The translations under genes were made by a program, and so were the position numbers. This document shows, piece after piece, positions 1 to 12,309 of a stretch of DNA of 64,000 nt; positions within the stretch are counted from its first letter, which is position 1, and each line of letters begins with the position of its first letter. The notes under the pieces are model-generated. The model had not been told where the DNA came from. It saw nothing but the letters and a program-made list of their open reading frames with translations, and searched no databases. The DNA comes from Channallabes apus (lineage: Eukaryota; Chordata; Actinopteri; Siluriformes; Clariidae), in assembly GCA_030522415.1 (NCBI GenBank), contig CM060121.1, positions 10,183,976 through 10,247,975 of the forward strand, in the 5' to 3' direction.

Positions 1-244
1 GAAAAACGAGGCACTCTATTTTACAGCTTTAGCATTCTTATTCGCAATACATGACAGCACAGGTGAGCCAAACCGAAATGTCAATCATCAATAAACTGTT
101 TAAGCAGAGTCGACAGGACAAGAAGACATGAGGACAAGCATGAAAGAAAAATGTAAGAATAGAAGAAAAAGCTACGCTCTGGCCCATGTTATCCCAGATT
201 GTCCAAAAAAGTGAGTGCATACTGCATATGAGCCTCAGATACTG

Positions 245-345
245 TACCCAAGATCCTGTCACCAGTTTACTGCTAGATGACGGTAATCAGTGTTACTGAG
301 TTCACCTGGCGGTTCTGTGGTTACTGTATGTTAGTGCTGAACTTA
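245..345 (-). mobile_element. Tc1-like transposon relic (terminal part)
   Basis: The stretch has the phrase order of the end of a common fish Tc1-like element (atcctgtcaccagttta, aatcagtgtta, ttcacctggcgg), also seen more fully at 61552-61955. A TACTGTA lies inside it at 322-328. Strand is that of the transposase in the related copy. Heavily decayed, with no coding capacity. Confidence 0.35.
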
Positions 346-1774
346 AAAGTAAAAAAACTCTTCATTTAGCAATTCAGATTCAAGTTAAACACCAGGAATG
401 GAATTAATCTGATTTTACTAAGAGATTTCACAAAGATGTGTCTTCCACAAGCTATTAGATTAGGGTTCTGATTATGGCTGTTTTTTTTCTTCATGTACCA
501 GTTTCAGGGACGTACTGTAGTTTGGCCAAAGCTAAAGTAAAATATACACAGCCGTCCCACTTACAGTAATGTCATTAATCTTGTGTGTCATTATTCTGTC
601 ATTTAGTAGAAATAGTCTACTGTACATAACAAAATAATCTTAAACAGGAACAACATCACCAGATTGTTTTTTTTTTTTTTTTTTTTAGCTTTTTGGTAGA
701 ACTCAGGTTGTGGTTTAGAGAGTGGAATGCTACCTAACAGAACCAAGGAAAAAAGCGATTCCAGTTGTTGGAAGTCCAGTTGAGTTCAGCTTCATGATGA
801 TGTTTAGACTTAAACCACACTACCAAGTCTGCAAGACATTAAGGAAGAACTATATGTAGTGTAATACAAATGGTTGAGGATATACAATTACAAAATAAAT
901 CTCCACTAAATGTCAAAAACTAAACTTTTTCAGGCCATCATTCATAGCTTTTTTCCCCTCATTTTCCAGGAGTTTTTATTACTGGCAAACTAATACATCA
1001 TTCACCAGGTGTTTACACTATGTGCTGGAACTAGTGCTTGAAGGGTTGAAAAAAAAACTGTATCACATACAGTACCAGCACTCCTTATAAACTCTCAGTA
1101 CACTGCGTCACTCACGTCTAGCCACAAAATCAAAAGAACCGTTTAGGTAAGAGCTGGAGAAAATTTCTTGGCACTTGACACCACACCCAGATTTTCCCAA
1201 GACAGTCTCTGTGTGCACTGTAAACCTGTACGTATGTACAAATTAATGAATTAATAAATAATATTTAAATACAATACAGTAATATAGTTTTACTTAGTAA
1301 AATGGCAAGCCTGACTCCCTATCACCGCAGTAACATGCTTGTATCTTTATTAACCTGCAACATATGTTTAATTAATTTGCCTATTTAAAGTTGGTTCAAT
1401 GTCTTGTGTTTTCTGTGTTTAATGCTTTAACATTACACTTCAACCTTAGGTATTTGTTTGCTCATCATCATCATCGAAAAAACGTCATAATGTCAAAGAA
1501 AAGTCTGCACTTGCATCCAGTCTCTCCTCTCTCCGTGACACTTGGCTTCTCAGTAGAACGAAGGACTCCTGCTGTGAGCTGGCAAAGCTGACGCTCATTC
1601 AGTTGTGCTATTTGCATCTGGCTGGCTGCATGTGTCTGAGGAATGAAGACATCCAGGTGTGTGTGTGTGCATGTGTGTGTTTTGTATAATTGGGACTAAG
1701 CATAGAGATAACATTCACACGTGTTTTTTTTTCTCTATAATTGTTCCTTAACGTAACAATACATTCACATTTCA
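346..1774. other. Unannotated intron-like sequence
   Basis: No exon, RNA gene or intact repeat recognised. It holds a poly-T run near 667-686 and TACAGTA/TACTGTA sites at 513, 562, 618, 1068 and 1275. Short ORFs here have no recognisable similarity. Confidence 0.5.
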
Positions 1775-1778
1775 TATA

Positions 1779-1828
<50 letters not shown>

Positions 1829-1832
1829 TATA
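1775..1832. repeat. (TA)n microsatellite in a perfect palindrome
   Basis: A pure TA tract is bounded by TACTGTA (1777-1783) on the left and TACAGTA (1824-1830) on the right. The whole block is therefore a perfect inverted repeat able to form a cruciform. The bounding 7-mers are the same footprint motif found throughout the window. Confidence 0.9.
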
Positions 1833-2294
1833 TTAATGCTGGCCATAATTGCAGTAATGAGCAAATTACCAAACTGCTGTAGTAGCACAAGTCTCCATTG
1901 CAAAGATTACTGTGTATGTAGCTTTAGCTTGTTTTGCAGCTGTTCATGTGCTGTGTGATAAGTGAGTGCGGCTAGCATTGAGTCCAACAAATTCAGATCT
2001 GTCCATTCTCATTAAAGACAGATGAGACAAAGATGAATACATTTGAGATTTTTATGCTAAACGGAAACCTAACGTCTCATATTTAGATAAACGTATTTTT
2101 CCACTTAAACCTTGTAAACTAAAAGAAGAAGTCAATACCCTGCACTATTTCATCTGATCCAATAATGGAAACCTTGCAACAAATATCCTGTGAAGAACAG
2201 AATGTAAAGCATTTAAAAACTAGGGTTAGGTTTTTTTTCTTTTTTTTTTTTCTTAAATATTAAACATTAAAATAATAGGACTGGGGATATATCA

Positions 2295-2295
2295 C

Positions 2296-2337
<42 letters not shown>
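2295..2337. repeat. (ATT)n microsatellite
   Basis: Uninterrupted trinucleotide tract of about 14 units, visible directly. Confidence 0.95.
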
Positions 2338-2544
2338 CTCTGGTCTGTTAAAGCAAATCTCTTTTGCAAATTCTAACAAACTGTCTGCTAATCAGATGTT
2401 TCAAATCCGTCCTAAGGCAGTGGAAACCTGGCCAGCAGGAGACGTTTTAAATACTGTACACTGACCAGCACATGTTCAGGAATGCTGCTACCAATAGCAA
2501 CTGCACCCCTCCTCCCAACGACAAGGTGCTGTGCATCTTACCAC

Positions 2545-2680
2545 AGCTGATTTAAGGAAAATTTTATACACCGGACTGACCTGGAAAATATTACTGGCAG
2601 AGTGCTCAGAAGATGTGCAGACCAACTAGACAATGTTCTCACCAATGTCTACAACATCTCCCTGAGCAGCACCATCGTAC
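2545..2680 (+). pseudogene. LINE coding fragment (Rex1/CR1-like)
   Basis: The translation near 2600-2675 reads RRCADQLDNVLTNVYNISLS followed by STIV. This resembles the segment just upstream of the reverse-transcriptase fingers in fish CR1/Rex1-type LINEs. Homology stops abruptly at 2678, where a TACAGTA occurs. Short, isolated fragment. Confidence 0.5.
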
Positions 2681-3620
2681 AGTATGTAAGGGAATTCTTT
2701 TCTATAAAAGAAGTTAGTTTACTCTTCCTTGTGGATCTACTTATACTGTACTGTACCTTCCTGTCTCCTCTTGCATCTGTTCTTAAGGCGCTAATGCTCA
2801 CACGTTCACTTTCTCATTCTCTCTCTCGCTCTCTCTTTTCCGCCCTTCCACTAACTAGAGCAAACACCTCCTGGTTCGTCTTTGGACGAACATCTGTCCA
2901 ACTTCCACTCTTTAGTTCTTCAGGATTTCACCAGGACATTTTACAATGGTTTATGTTACTTGTAGTAACAGACATCGATGGCACAGGCAGTTAGTCAAGC
3001 ATATAAAAACTTTATCTTTTGCTGTTAATAAACTTTCTGACAGACAACGCGTTTGTGTTTGACTGTCTCTCCTGGCGCCAGCAATCTTATTGAAGCATAG
3101 CGGACAGATTAAGCCACTCATTTATTCAACTTTGCAACTTTAAAACTTTCCATCATACCAATGTGTGCCCGGGCCACTGCCATTATCCACACACCAAAGA
3201 CGTATCTGTGTCACCTAGTCATTGAAGTACCTGCCTCAATGACTACTTTCCCCGTCTTGCTTTGAGAGGTTTGTCATGAGGCACATTAAAACCCTGCTTC
3301 CCCCTCACTGGACCCCTTGCAGCTCATGTATCATCTTCACTGTTCAACAGACAACCCTGTCGCCAATCACTCACAAAACAATCATTCTAAATAATACTCA
3401 GAATCATTCGAAATATCTTTATTCTTCACTAAAGATGTATAAATATTCATCGTACACAGCAGCAGAGAACTGCACAAACTGTACTTCAAACTTTCCCCTA
3501 CTGCTCTGTTTTCCATGAGATGGCACACCTACATAGCTACATCTCTCATGGACAAAAAAACCACATCCTCAGTCACACCTACTTATTCAAGGGGTTTTCC
3601 ACTAAAACTATTTAGAACAA
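2681..3620. other. Unannotated intron-like sequence
   Basis: No gene recognised. It contains a pyrimidine-rich stretch around 2806-2850 and a stacked TACTGTACTGTA at 2744-2755. Confidence 0.5.
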
Positions 3621-3624
3621 TAAT

Positions 3625-3970
3625 TAAGGCAAGCGAAAAAGTTTTGATTAAGCAAAAATATTGCATATTTTTAATTCTTTAAATATCAGCCTTTTGCATT
3701 GATGACAGCTTTGCACATTCTTGGCATTCTCTCAACTCATGAGGTGGGCGATGGTTTTGCTAGTTTTGGAAGCATTCCCATGTACTGTATGTTAAGCACT
3801 TGTTGAGCACTTGGCTGCCAATGGTGTGCACAGCTGTCATCAAGTGCTCTAAAATAGAAAACATATTTTGAACATTATTTTGTTTACCAAATAATTCCTT
3901 AATTGATATTTCATGATTGTGATGAATACATTATTACTCTACAATGTAGAAAAAAAATCTAAAAGAAAAA
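3625..3970. mobile_element. Tc1-like transposon relic
   Basis: Segments such as cattcttggcattctctcaa, ttaagcacttgttgagcac and ttactctacaatgtagaaaa match phrases of a widespread fish Tc1-type element whose transposase is internally deleted. Family recognition is from memory of the family. A TACTGTA interrupts the internal segment at about 3782-3788. No open reading frame remains. Confidence 0.5.
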
Positions 3971-5320
3971 AAATCCTCAAAACAATTGAAAGTCCAAAAT
4001 TTTGCCCAGGCCTAAATATGGCCTAAAACCTAAATATGCCCCCATAAATGCTCCCAAAACACTTTAATTTCATCAACTCAGCTTAATACATTACCTTTAA
4101 ACAATGTATTTGTAGATGTAAAGGTAAAGCTGTGTATACTGTACAGTATTGTTCTGCTACAGTACAGTATGTCTCCCCTGTGCTAGATAGTAAAATAGAG
4201 ATGTTACCCCTACAGTATATGAACTGTAATTCATGCAAGCACTTTTTTTGGTATGCGCTGACGTTTTCTTTGATACTGTATAAGTACTGTTGGGTAAATA
4301 CAGTAATAATTCCACATCCCAAGCCGCGTCTGCCTCTATGTTTGCTTTGTGTTCTCACTACAGTAGTAAACATTTTATACAGTATTATATTTTTTAAGGA
4401 AATTAAGCTGAATTTGCATTAATACTTATATTACAAAATTAATAAATTATATTGTTCTTAATAGTTTAATGTTAAAACTAACTAATATTTGCAGGTTCTG
4501 TGAAATTGTGGGAGGTTCTTTGAACAATTATTAGGTTGGTTCTAAAGAAAAATTTGCGAATGATTGAGGCCGACTGAGGGGTCGACTGTACAATATGCCA
4601 ACAGATACCAATGGCAGTTGCATTTTTGGTTTGCGGCAGTACCCTGCACGAAACACTGTTTTGATACACAATCAAGGAACAACTTTCGGATATGAAAAAT
4701 GATGCCAACACCAAAGTGCCAAAATGTCCAGTGGATGCTGGCTACAAAAGCCTGTCAAGCAACATGGTACACAATACAACAGAAATAAACGTTTATAGCC
4801 CAGTATAAAAAAAAATAATTAATTAATTAGATTTCCCATTCATTACAATTGTACAGGGATTAAAAGTACTTTAAACTGTAAAATGGTGGCAAAAGCATGG
4901 CCAATTTAACTGACAGCTGCATTGAAGGGGTTAAACTGCTATCTTTCTGCTAAGCATCATGTTAGCTACTATACGTAAATAGAATCACTGTAGTTTAACT
5001 TACTGTACCACCAGAAATGTAGGATTCGACAGGAGACAGCACGTAGGGTATGAATGATGAGGTTTATTCAAATCTAGCATATAAATTCTGTGTAGACAGA
5101 TTCAGCTCCTGCCCAGATGCAGTCAAACAGAGCTTCAACAGCTGAGCTTCCAAACAGCTCTATGACACATATGGATGATGTCACAGATGGTTTGTCAATA
5201 TGTACACAATAGCTTCAATATTCATGATTCTCAGATTCTTCGAATATCTGGAACAAAATACTGCTGAAGAAAATAATGACTGAATGTTGACTTTCTTAAA
5301 ATTTAATTCAAATAAATGAA
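3971..5320. other. Unannotated sequence with a dense footprint cluster
   Basis: No gene. Between about 4130 and 4390 there are nine TACAGTA/TACTGTA sites, including stacked TACTGTACAGTA (4137-4148) and TACAGTACAGTA (4158-4169). A mariner-like TTAGGTTGGT occurs at 4531-4540 but has no partner terminus. Confidence 0.5.
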
Positions 5321-5322
5321 TA

Positions 5323-5552
5323 ATTGCAACAGGGTTGCTGATTGGTACAGTAGGTCAGGGTTTTAAGCCCACTGCTGGGGCATCACCGTTGAGTCCTTGG
5401 GCAAGACCCTTAACCCTAAACCCAATACAACCCAGGGACTGCATGCAGTGTCTGTCCCAAGTCCAGTTAGAAAACCGGAGGGTCAAGACAGGAAGGACAT
5501 CTGACATAAAAACCTGTGCCAGACCTGGTGGATCAAATAATCCAATTTGGTG
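5323..5552 (+). mobile_element. Decayed SINE-like repeat
   Basis: Contains the phrases cccttaaccctaaaccc and ggaaggacatctgacataaa with a following aacctgtgcca. These are typical of the body and 3' tail of fish tRNA-derived SINEs. A TACAGTA at 5348 sits near its 5' part. A and B boxes are not convincing, so the family is uncertain. Confidence 0.4.
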
Positions 5553-5680
5553 ATGGTATAATTTCAATAAAAAATAGCGCTCTAAAAATAGCTAAAAGTT
5601 CCATAGAGTCATTCTCGATTACTACAATTCATGTGATTTGAGATCTTGTACTATTTTTTTTAGTGCTCACTATATTTTAT

Positions 5681-5862
5681 GTTGCTGTTGGTCTTTCATC
5701 TGCCACAGCAGACTGTCCGGAGCAGGCTTTATGCTGGATGCTCTTCCTGATGCAGGATAATGTGTCCAGGGTTGGGATCGGCACTGTTTAGTCACAGGGT
5801 GGAAATTGAACCTGGGCCTTCCGCATGACAGGTAAGAAATCTACCACTGACCCGCCATCACC
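5681..5862 (-). mobile_element. tRNA-Gly-derived SINE
   Basis: Read on the minus strand it begins with a tRNA-Gly-like head (ggcgggtcagtggtagat as A box region, ggttcaatttcc as B box). It ends with a tail containing catcaggaagagcatccag. The head matches tRNA-Gly(GCC) order but is decayed and joined to an unrelated body, so it is a SINE and not a tRNA gene. A head-less relative lies at 58661-58797. Confidence 0.7.
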
Positions 5863-7859
5863 CTTACTTACTATACTGTTTGTTATGATTTGTACAAATT
5901 ACAGTACAATTCAACTACATTACATGCATAATTAACACTACATTCCCATGATGCACAATGTCAATTTTGTGCATTTTGTCTCCCAGCCCTATGTAATAGT
6001 ATTTACAAAGTAATTTTATTGACATGCCTACATTTTTAAATGAATATTTTAGGAAGGAACACCACTTAAAAGATGAAACATGTTTCCTAGCAATCAAAGC
6101 CACCATCGTTCCCTCATCCCTATTTAATAAACACAAATAAAAAGTTCTATTCAAGCTAGAGGTTTAAAACATACAGTATGCCCAAACACCATACACAGCT
6201 GTAATCTGTGCAAGCGTGTCTTATTTGTGACTGTGAATTTTGCCATTATTCTAGTGACTAATTTAAAAATTATATCCATAAATGTACACTTTGTAAAGCT
6301 GCTGTGTGACAATGTTCATTGTTAAAAGTGCTATAAACTGCTATATAGCTGGAGGTCCTACCTTTGTCGTAGAAATGGGAATAAATACAATGGTCACCAT
6401 TGGCCTCCATGATCCCTAGTTGGAACTAAAGAGATTCCTAAATGGATGGATGGGACACTGCTACATAATTTTTGCTTTGTTCACCTTTTTTATTAGTATA
6501 TTTAAGGTTCGTGGGTGAAGATTGCAGTTTTAATGGGTTTAAACCAGCTAAGCAACATGTGAGCTTTCAAAGGGGAATATGCACATTTCTGTATGTTATA
6601 ACCGAATGCGCACCTTGAATTACCCTGTGAAACATTAAATAATAATAATCAGATAATCAGTCCCACTTATCCGTAATCATATCTCTTCACATATCTCTAA
6701 GTTCAAAAAGAAAGGAAATCTAAGGTCATTGAGAACATTGTACAGTAAGAAAGCCACAATGTACACTAACAAATGCCATAAAGTCTTGGCAAACACACTT
6801 CTATTACTGTGTACAATGAAAACATGGTTCTACAAACCTAATGCTTAAGTAAAGAAGCACTTTAAAAACACGTTTTAAGTTTTAATAAAATATTCATTTG
6901 TTGAAGGAGCATATACAGTAATGTAAGTATAGGGTATTCCTTGGATATTTTTCTTCCTGGATACAGAATGAAATGGAAACTAGTTATCAATCAAAGTTAT
7001 TGTCCTAAAGGCTCTTGAACTCTTTGACATGCAGAAGAACAAGAAAGGAACTAGCAGATAGGAGCAAATCCACAAATGATTTCCCTTCCATTCTGAGGTG
7101 AGAATGACGATTTTCCTTAGTGACTTTTAAAAAAGTATACTGACCCCATATCCTGTTCTCCAGACTGTAGAACATTTTGCTGTATAACAATATGACATAT
7201 GTTCCTAAGCTTTAGAAATACAGTATTCATAAACATACAAAATCTTTAGCCTGCACATTGCAGATGCACACAAAATAACCGCTTTATGGCTTAAACATTA
7301 GGATCCCAAGTTTATTAGATGGATCTGAGGCCTAATTAGTAATATGGAGTGATACAGTATAAAGACTTTAGAAATATGAACATTTTGATATAAAGGCATA
7401 CAGTACATCGTAGATTATGACCAGCACCAAACCTTAGTAGCTATAGTTAAATGGACAAAGACGGTTTCCTTGGCCACCTGACAGATAATATGGGAGTTCA
7501 CGTGTTCACAAAGTTTAATCAGATTATATGTTATAACAGAAATATGGAAATATCACAGAAGAAGGAGAAGGGGTAACATTGGGGTTACATTAGGTTATAC
7601 TTCTGGATTATGATTCAGTCTCATCTATGATTGGTTAGATGTTTTACTTCTGTACATATAAAATGGTAAGCCAATCAGTGTCCTTTCCTCAGCCAGAGAT
7701 CTAGTGGATGAAACAAAAGACTGATGGGAGAGATGTTCTCATGGAGTTTACCAATTGAGAATGGAAGAAACAGTTCCTTCCGGAAAAATCATTACATTAT
7801 CTAATGGTAACCCCAAGTGAGGCAAACGTGCAAAAAGAATAACTTTATTCCGTCAAGAT
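5863..7859. other. Unannotated intron-like sequence
   Basis: No gene recognised. A short piece at about 6291-6340 (gtaaagctgctgtgtgacaa ... gttaaaagtgctata) resembles the 3' end of the L2-type LINE at 17925-20163. Several TACAGTA sites occur, for example near 6170, 6744, 6914, 7220, 7356 and 7400. Confidence 0.5.
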
Positions 7860-7871
7860 AGAAATGAACAT

Positions 7872-8240
7872 TCATTCATTTTCTATACCGCTTAATCCTT
7901 TGTTCAGGGTCGCGGGGGACCTGGAGCCTATCCCAGGAGACTTCGGGCACTAGGCGGGGTACACCCTGGACAGGGTGCCAATCCATCGCAGGGCACACAC
8001 ACACACACACACACTCACACACCCAATCACACACTACGGGCAATTTAGGAACGCCAATTAGCCTAACCTGCATATCTTTGGACTGTGGGAGGAAACCGGA
8101 GTACCCGGAGGAAACCCACCAAGCACGGGGAGAACATGCAAACTCCATGCACACAGAGACAGGAATCGAGCCTGGCCGGGGAATCGAACCCAGACCCTGG
8201 AGGTGCAAGGCGACAGTGCTAACCACTACACCACCGTGCC
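7872..8240 (-). mobile_element. SINE-A, full-length copy with target duplication
   Basis: A 369-bp element flanked by the 12-bp direct repeat AGAAATGAACAT (7860-7871 and 8241-8252). On its sense (minus) strand it starts ggcacggtggtgtagtgg (pol III A box) with ggttcgattcc (B box). It then carries a conserved body and a CA-rich stretch, and ends with an aaaatgaatgaatg (GAAT)n tail. These are hallmarks of a tRNA-derived SINE mobilised by LINE machinery. Apparent ORFs across it are repeat-derived. Confidence 0.92.
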
Positions 8241-8252
8241 AGAAATGAACAT

Positions 8253-10393
8253 ATCATGTGTTAACATGGCTAATATTTATGAGATTATCAAGGGGTTACA
8301 CTGCGCCTCTCAGACACGATCCATTTGATTCCAATTAGTCTATTATTCTGACTATTAGTGTAATGTTATGGTTCATGTGAACACAGCTAGTGAAATACCT
8401 TGTTTTTTTGGACCAAAGCTTACTCACTCACGCACTCATCGTCTATAATGCTTTATCCTTTACAGGTTTCTGTGAGCAACAAAAAAGAAAAACTTCGGCA
8501 AAACAGTGTTGTAAACTTATAAATAATGAGATTTAAGTCTGAGAAACACCTGCTCTAACTAAAAGTAGCCCACAGTCTGGTTCCTGTCACTTCTCACTTC
8601 TCAGTAATAATAGGAAGTGTGCAGAATGACAGGTCTGGGGACATCCCAGCACTGTACACCGTGAGATAAAAACCAGTCCAAAACAAACATCTGCAGGATG
8701 GGCTGAGAGGAGAATGAGTTGGCAGACGGGCAGTTGTTCTGGATTGGAAAAGCTTAGAGCCTGGGATTTACTCTCCACCACCATCCACATACTGTATACT
8801 GTACAGTAGCTAAGGATTTCCCAGAAATCACCAACACCATGTAGAAAATGTCTAACTTTAACAGAAGCATCACACATTAGAGATAAATATAAAATGCAAT
8901 ATTCCCATACGTCCATTTTGAATACTGCTCCTTTCCTAAATAGAATTTTCTGCAGTTTGCACGGGTTAAATAAATCAGTGGAAAGGATGAACAGTTTTAG
9001 TGCTTTAAACACAACAAACAAAAGATCTCTGAGCTGAAATAAATATTTTCTCTGCTTTCAATTAAGGGCACATAGCCTCCTTCTCTTTTGTTTCTGAAAG
9101 GCTAGAAGTATGCACTGAAATTGATGCCAGTAACCCAAGAACCACAGAAATGAGGTGGAATGTTAAAGCAAAGTTGGAATCATCTGTTTGTTGTATGCAG
9201 AATAGGCAGCGGTAATAATTTCACAAATAGCAGGAATGAACTTCTTAGCATTTTGCATTTCTCTGGGGAAAATGACCTCAAAGCAATGTCAATTTAAAAG
9301 TTATCTGCTGAAATGCAAAAACAACTAAATCTGAAAATAAGAAAATGAATGAATGCTTGCAACCAGAATCACCTGATCAAGGTTGCAATTAGAGACTGTA
9401 ATCTCGACAGTGCGGGCTAAAAGAGCAGTGGAAATGCTGAACGCATTAAAGCCTATTAAAAGCAGCAATATTCTTAACAATGGCTTTTTTCCAAGATGCA
9501 TTTTTAAAAATGTTATTTCCTTAGAGAACATGTTGTGGGACTCTGGGGTTTGATTCAGAGTCTTAACACTCGCATTCCAGTGTCACAAACAGGTTGTCTT
9601 CGAGAAAATGGAGAAACCATCATTTTAAGCTCCAGCTATATATCTTACACAAACAGCTTGTTTTCGTCCTTGCTTATCCTGGTCTTGGGATATAACTTGA
9701 AAGATTCTTAGAGACTACAGGAGGAGGGGTTGGCCCCTGCAGCTTCATAAAGAGCTACGAACCTAAGAGAAGCCAAAACCCATTTTATGTTCAACTGACC
9801 CTTAAGGCTTAATGTGGAATGTTTTAATTTGTATAGGACCTCATTTTACAACAGATGTTGCCACAAAACAGCTTTACATTTAAACCTTGAATAAGCAAGA
9901 GGTTGTGAATAAGGGGACTTTCACACTAGGGGCACACAGACCTACAGTATATACATTTGACATACTTTTACATGTGCTGTATCGAAGAGTATTATTACAC
10001 AGGTGTTCTCGGGTACGGAACTGAATTACTAATGTAAAAGCTAGGAGAGGGGAAAAGGGAAGCAATTGTACAGTACATGTGTAACTGCATCCTGGAAATC
10101 CTGGCAAAAGTATTAGGCAGCTTTATGAATACAACAGCAGTTTATAGGTCAGTATCCAGATGAGATTATCCACTTAAATTAATTTCTAAATATTCCCTAC
10201 TATTTCTTGAAAACAATTTGTCCAGAAACTAATTACTGTAGCATACTGTAGTTTGAAAAAACATCTCTACTCAACCGACACCATAAATGATTCACCAATG
10301 ATTTCTAATGTTCATCCAATGCTCTTGGTTAATGACACTGTGGAGCTGATAAACCACGAGAAATGTAATCAAAATGTATTCTTGATAAATTTT
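8253..10393. other. Unannotated intron-like sequence
   Basis: No gene recognised. A decayed SINE-A tail fragment is at about 8421-8468 (ctcactcacgcactcatc, ctttatcct). Three contiguous footprint motifs form TACTGTATACTGTACAGTA at 8790-8808. The 144-codon minus ORF near 8587-9021 has no recognisable domain. Confidence 0.5.
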
Positions 10394-10630
10394 CTTTTGG
10401 CTGCTGCCATCAAGGGGTCGCCACAGCCAAGCATCCGATTCACACTACTTGACATGGGTTTTTACTCCAGATGCCCTTCCTCATGCACCCCTCCAGGTTT
10501 TCTACCCAGGCTTAGAACCGGCCCTGCATGCAGCGGCTGGGTACTAGGGGGTGTGGCAACCACCAGGTTAGCGTGGGGCTTGAACCCGGATCCTCAGATC
10601 CTCAAATCAACAACCTTAGCCACCCAATTA
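10394..10630 (-). mobile_element. SINE/RTE-tail type repeat
   Basis: Contains ggctgctgccatcaaggggt followed by cgccacagcc and later agatgcccttcctcatgca. This is the reverse complement of the common fish tail (…ggcgacccct). The right part (cttgaacccggatcc) resembles a B-box-bearing head. Decayed; no flanking duplication identified. Confidence 0.5.
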
Positions 10631-11640
10631 CAGTTTGCTCTCTTGACATTGGAGACACAGAAGTATTTCTGCTCAAGTAAAACTTTAAACTTCCTCCGCA
10701 GTCAGGCAATTAACATGTAACTTATTATGGCTTGCAGCAAAGGCAAATCACATTGAACTTTTAAAGTTAGATATAACAGTATAACATCTTTTGTAATTTC
10801 TTATGAAGAATAATGTGATGCCAAGAGTTTATAAATCAGCATTTATACTAAAGCGATGTCAAGATGTTTGTCACCTGTACCAGCAGCCTTCATAAAAAAT
10901 ATATAAAAAAAATAATTCCAACATTTTTATCTCAACCCTGAATGAGCTATTGTAACTAATTAAAGTAGCATCTTATTAAAGTGGCCTTTAAAATCCTAAT
11001 TTATACCGGTTTTAATTAATAATAAAGCCAGTACCTCACATTTAAATGTCTAATTTTCTTTCTTTGTGCAACCAAACAGTAGAATAGGAACATCCAGAAT
11101 AACAAATGATGATGAGTGCCGTCTCTTTCTTTTCTCCCTTAAAAATAATACGACAAAAATACAGATAACTGTCAAGTTACAGAAAGAGAAAGAAGATTCT
11201 CCTGTTCTGAAGACTGTTCAAAAAAATTGTTAGCTAAAAAGTGCTGAAGCCAATGTACTCCTTCCATAAATGGTGAATGTTTATTTACTGAAAGCTTTGG
11301 GTTATCCATTAATTAATGCCATTCTAAGCTAAACAATGTCACATTTTAATCTCTTTATTTATAGACTTTGTTTATGTGGGGTGTCCTCCATATTAATCCA
11401 TGTAAAGGAACTGTTACTATAGGAATCACAACATACTAAAACATGCACACTGAGCCAAGGCTGTGGAGCTGTGAGGCGGCAGTGCCACCTTCTCCATCAC
11501 TGTGGCATCTATTTGGCTACTTCTGTTTAAAACATATTTTATTAATCTAAATACAGTACATGAGTTTTCAAATTTTACTGAAGATTAATATATAGTTTAT
11601 AAAACAAAACCAGAGAAATGCTTTAAAATATGGGAAAATA

Positions 11641-11800
11641 TACAGTACTGTACTGTGCAAAGGTCTTAAGCCACCCATCAATTCTTCATATTTTGCTTCC
11701 AAAGATCTGGACTTTCTTGTATTTTCTTGATGAATAGGCTCTCATATTTGGCAAGTTCTTGTCTCTCATTTTCAGTCCAATCCAGTTTTAGAGGAATGTT
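11641..11800 (+). mobile_element. Tc1-like transposon end (relic)
   Basis: The sequence tactgtgcaaaggtcttaag resembles the terminal repeat of a known fish Tc1 family that begins CAGTACTGTGCAAA. Here the terminus is preceded by a stacked TACAGTACTGTA (11641-11652). The interior decays within about 150 bp. Confidence 0.5.
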
Positions 11801-12309
11801 TTTTGTTTGTTAAGCCACACAGCAACCCAGGAATCATTTAAACTTAAAAAATGAGAAAAAGGTGCAGATGATCAGGCCAGTGATTAGTATACTGGTGATG
11901 CTGCACGCTGAGTGGATGGAAAACACGAGAGGGGAAAGATAAGCACAGTTAGAACCTTCAACCCTGGAGGTGCGAGGTCACAGTGTAAATCACTAGATAT
12001 TAGTTCTCTTTTGCATTTAAACTTGGTCAAACTTTTACTTTTAATGCAACTTTAATTGAATTGAATTTATATATCGTTTTTAACAATGGTCATCGTCCCA
12101 AAACAATTGTACATTAGAGTGCTGCATGTTCATGCCAACTTTTCCCAATCTTCCATCTACAATGCAATACTCATCTATGCATCTGCAAGAAAATCATTTC
12201 CTCGACATCATCAGGTGAATTACAGTCATTTCTTTATATTAAAAATTGCATTTAATATAGCCATCAGGCAGCCATGATGCTTGTCTGTGTGCATAGTTAA
12301 AAGCAAGTA

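Noticed and set aside
4531..4550. TTAGGTTGGT-type mariner terminus
   Set aside because: Only about 10-15 bp match, and no inverted partner or transposase remnant was found nearby.
8587..9021. 144-codon minus ORF
   Set aside because: No recognisable domain, low-complexity composition, and interrupted by three adjacent TACTGTA/TACAGTA units; treated as chance.
10253..10720. 155-codon plus ORF
   Set aside because: About half lies on an antisense SINE/RTE-tail repeat. There is no conserved domain and no splice logic.
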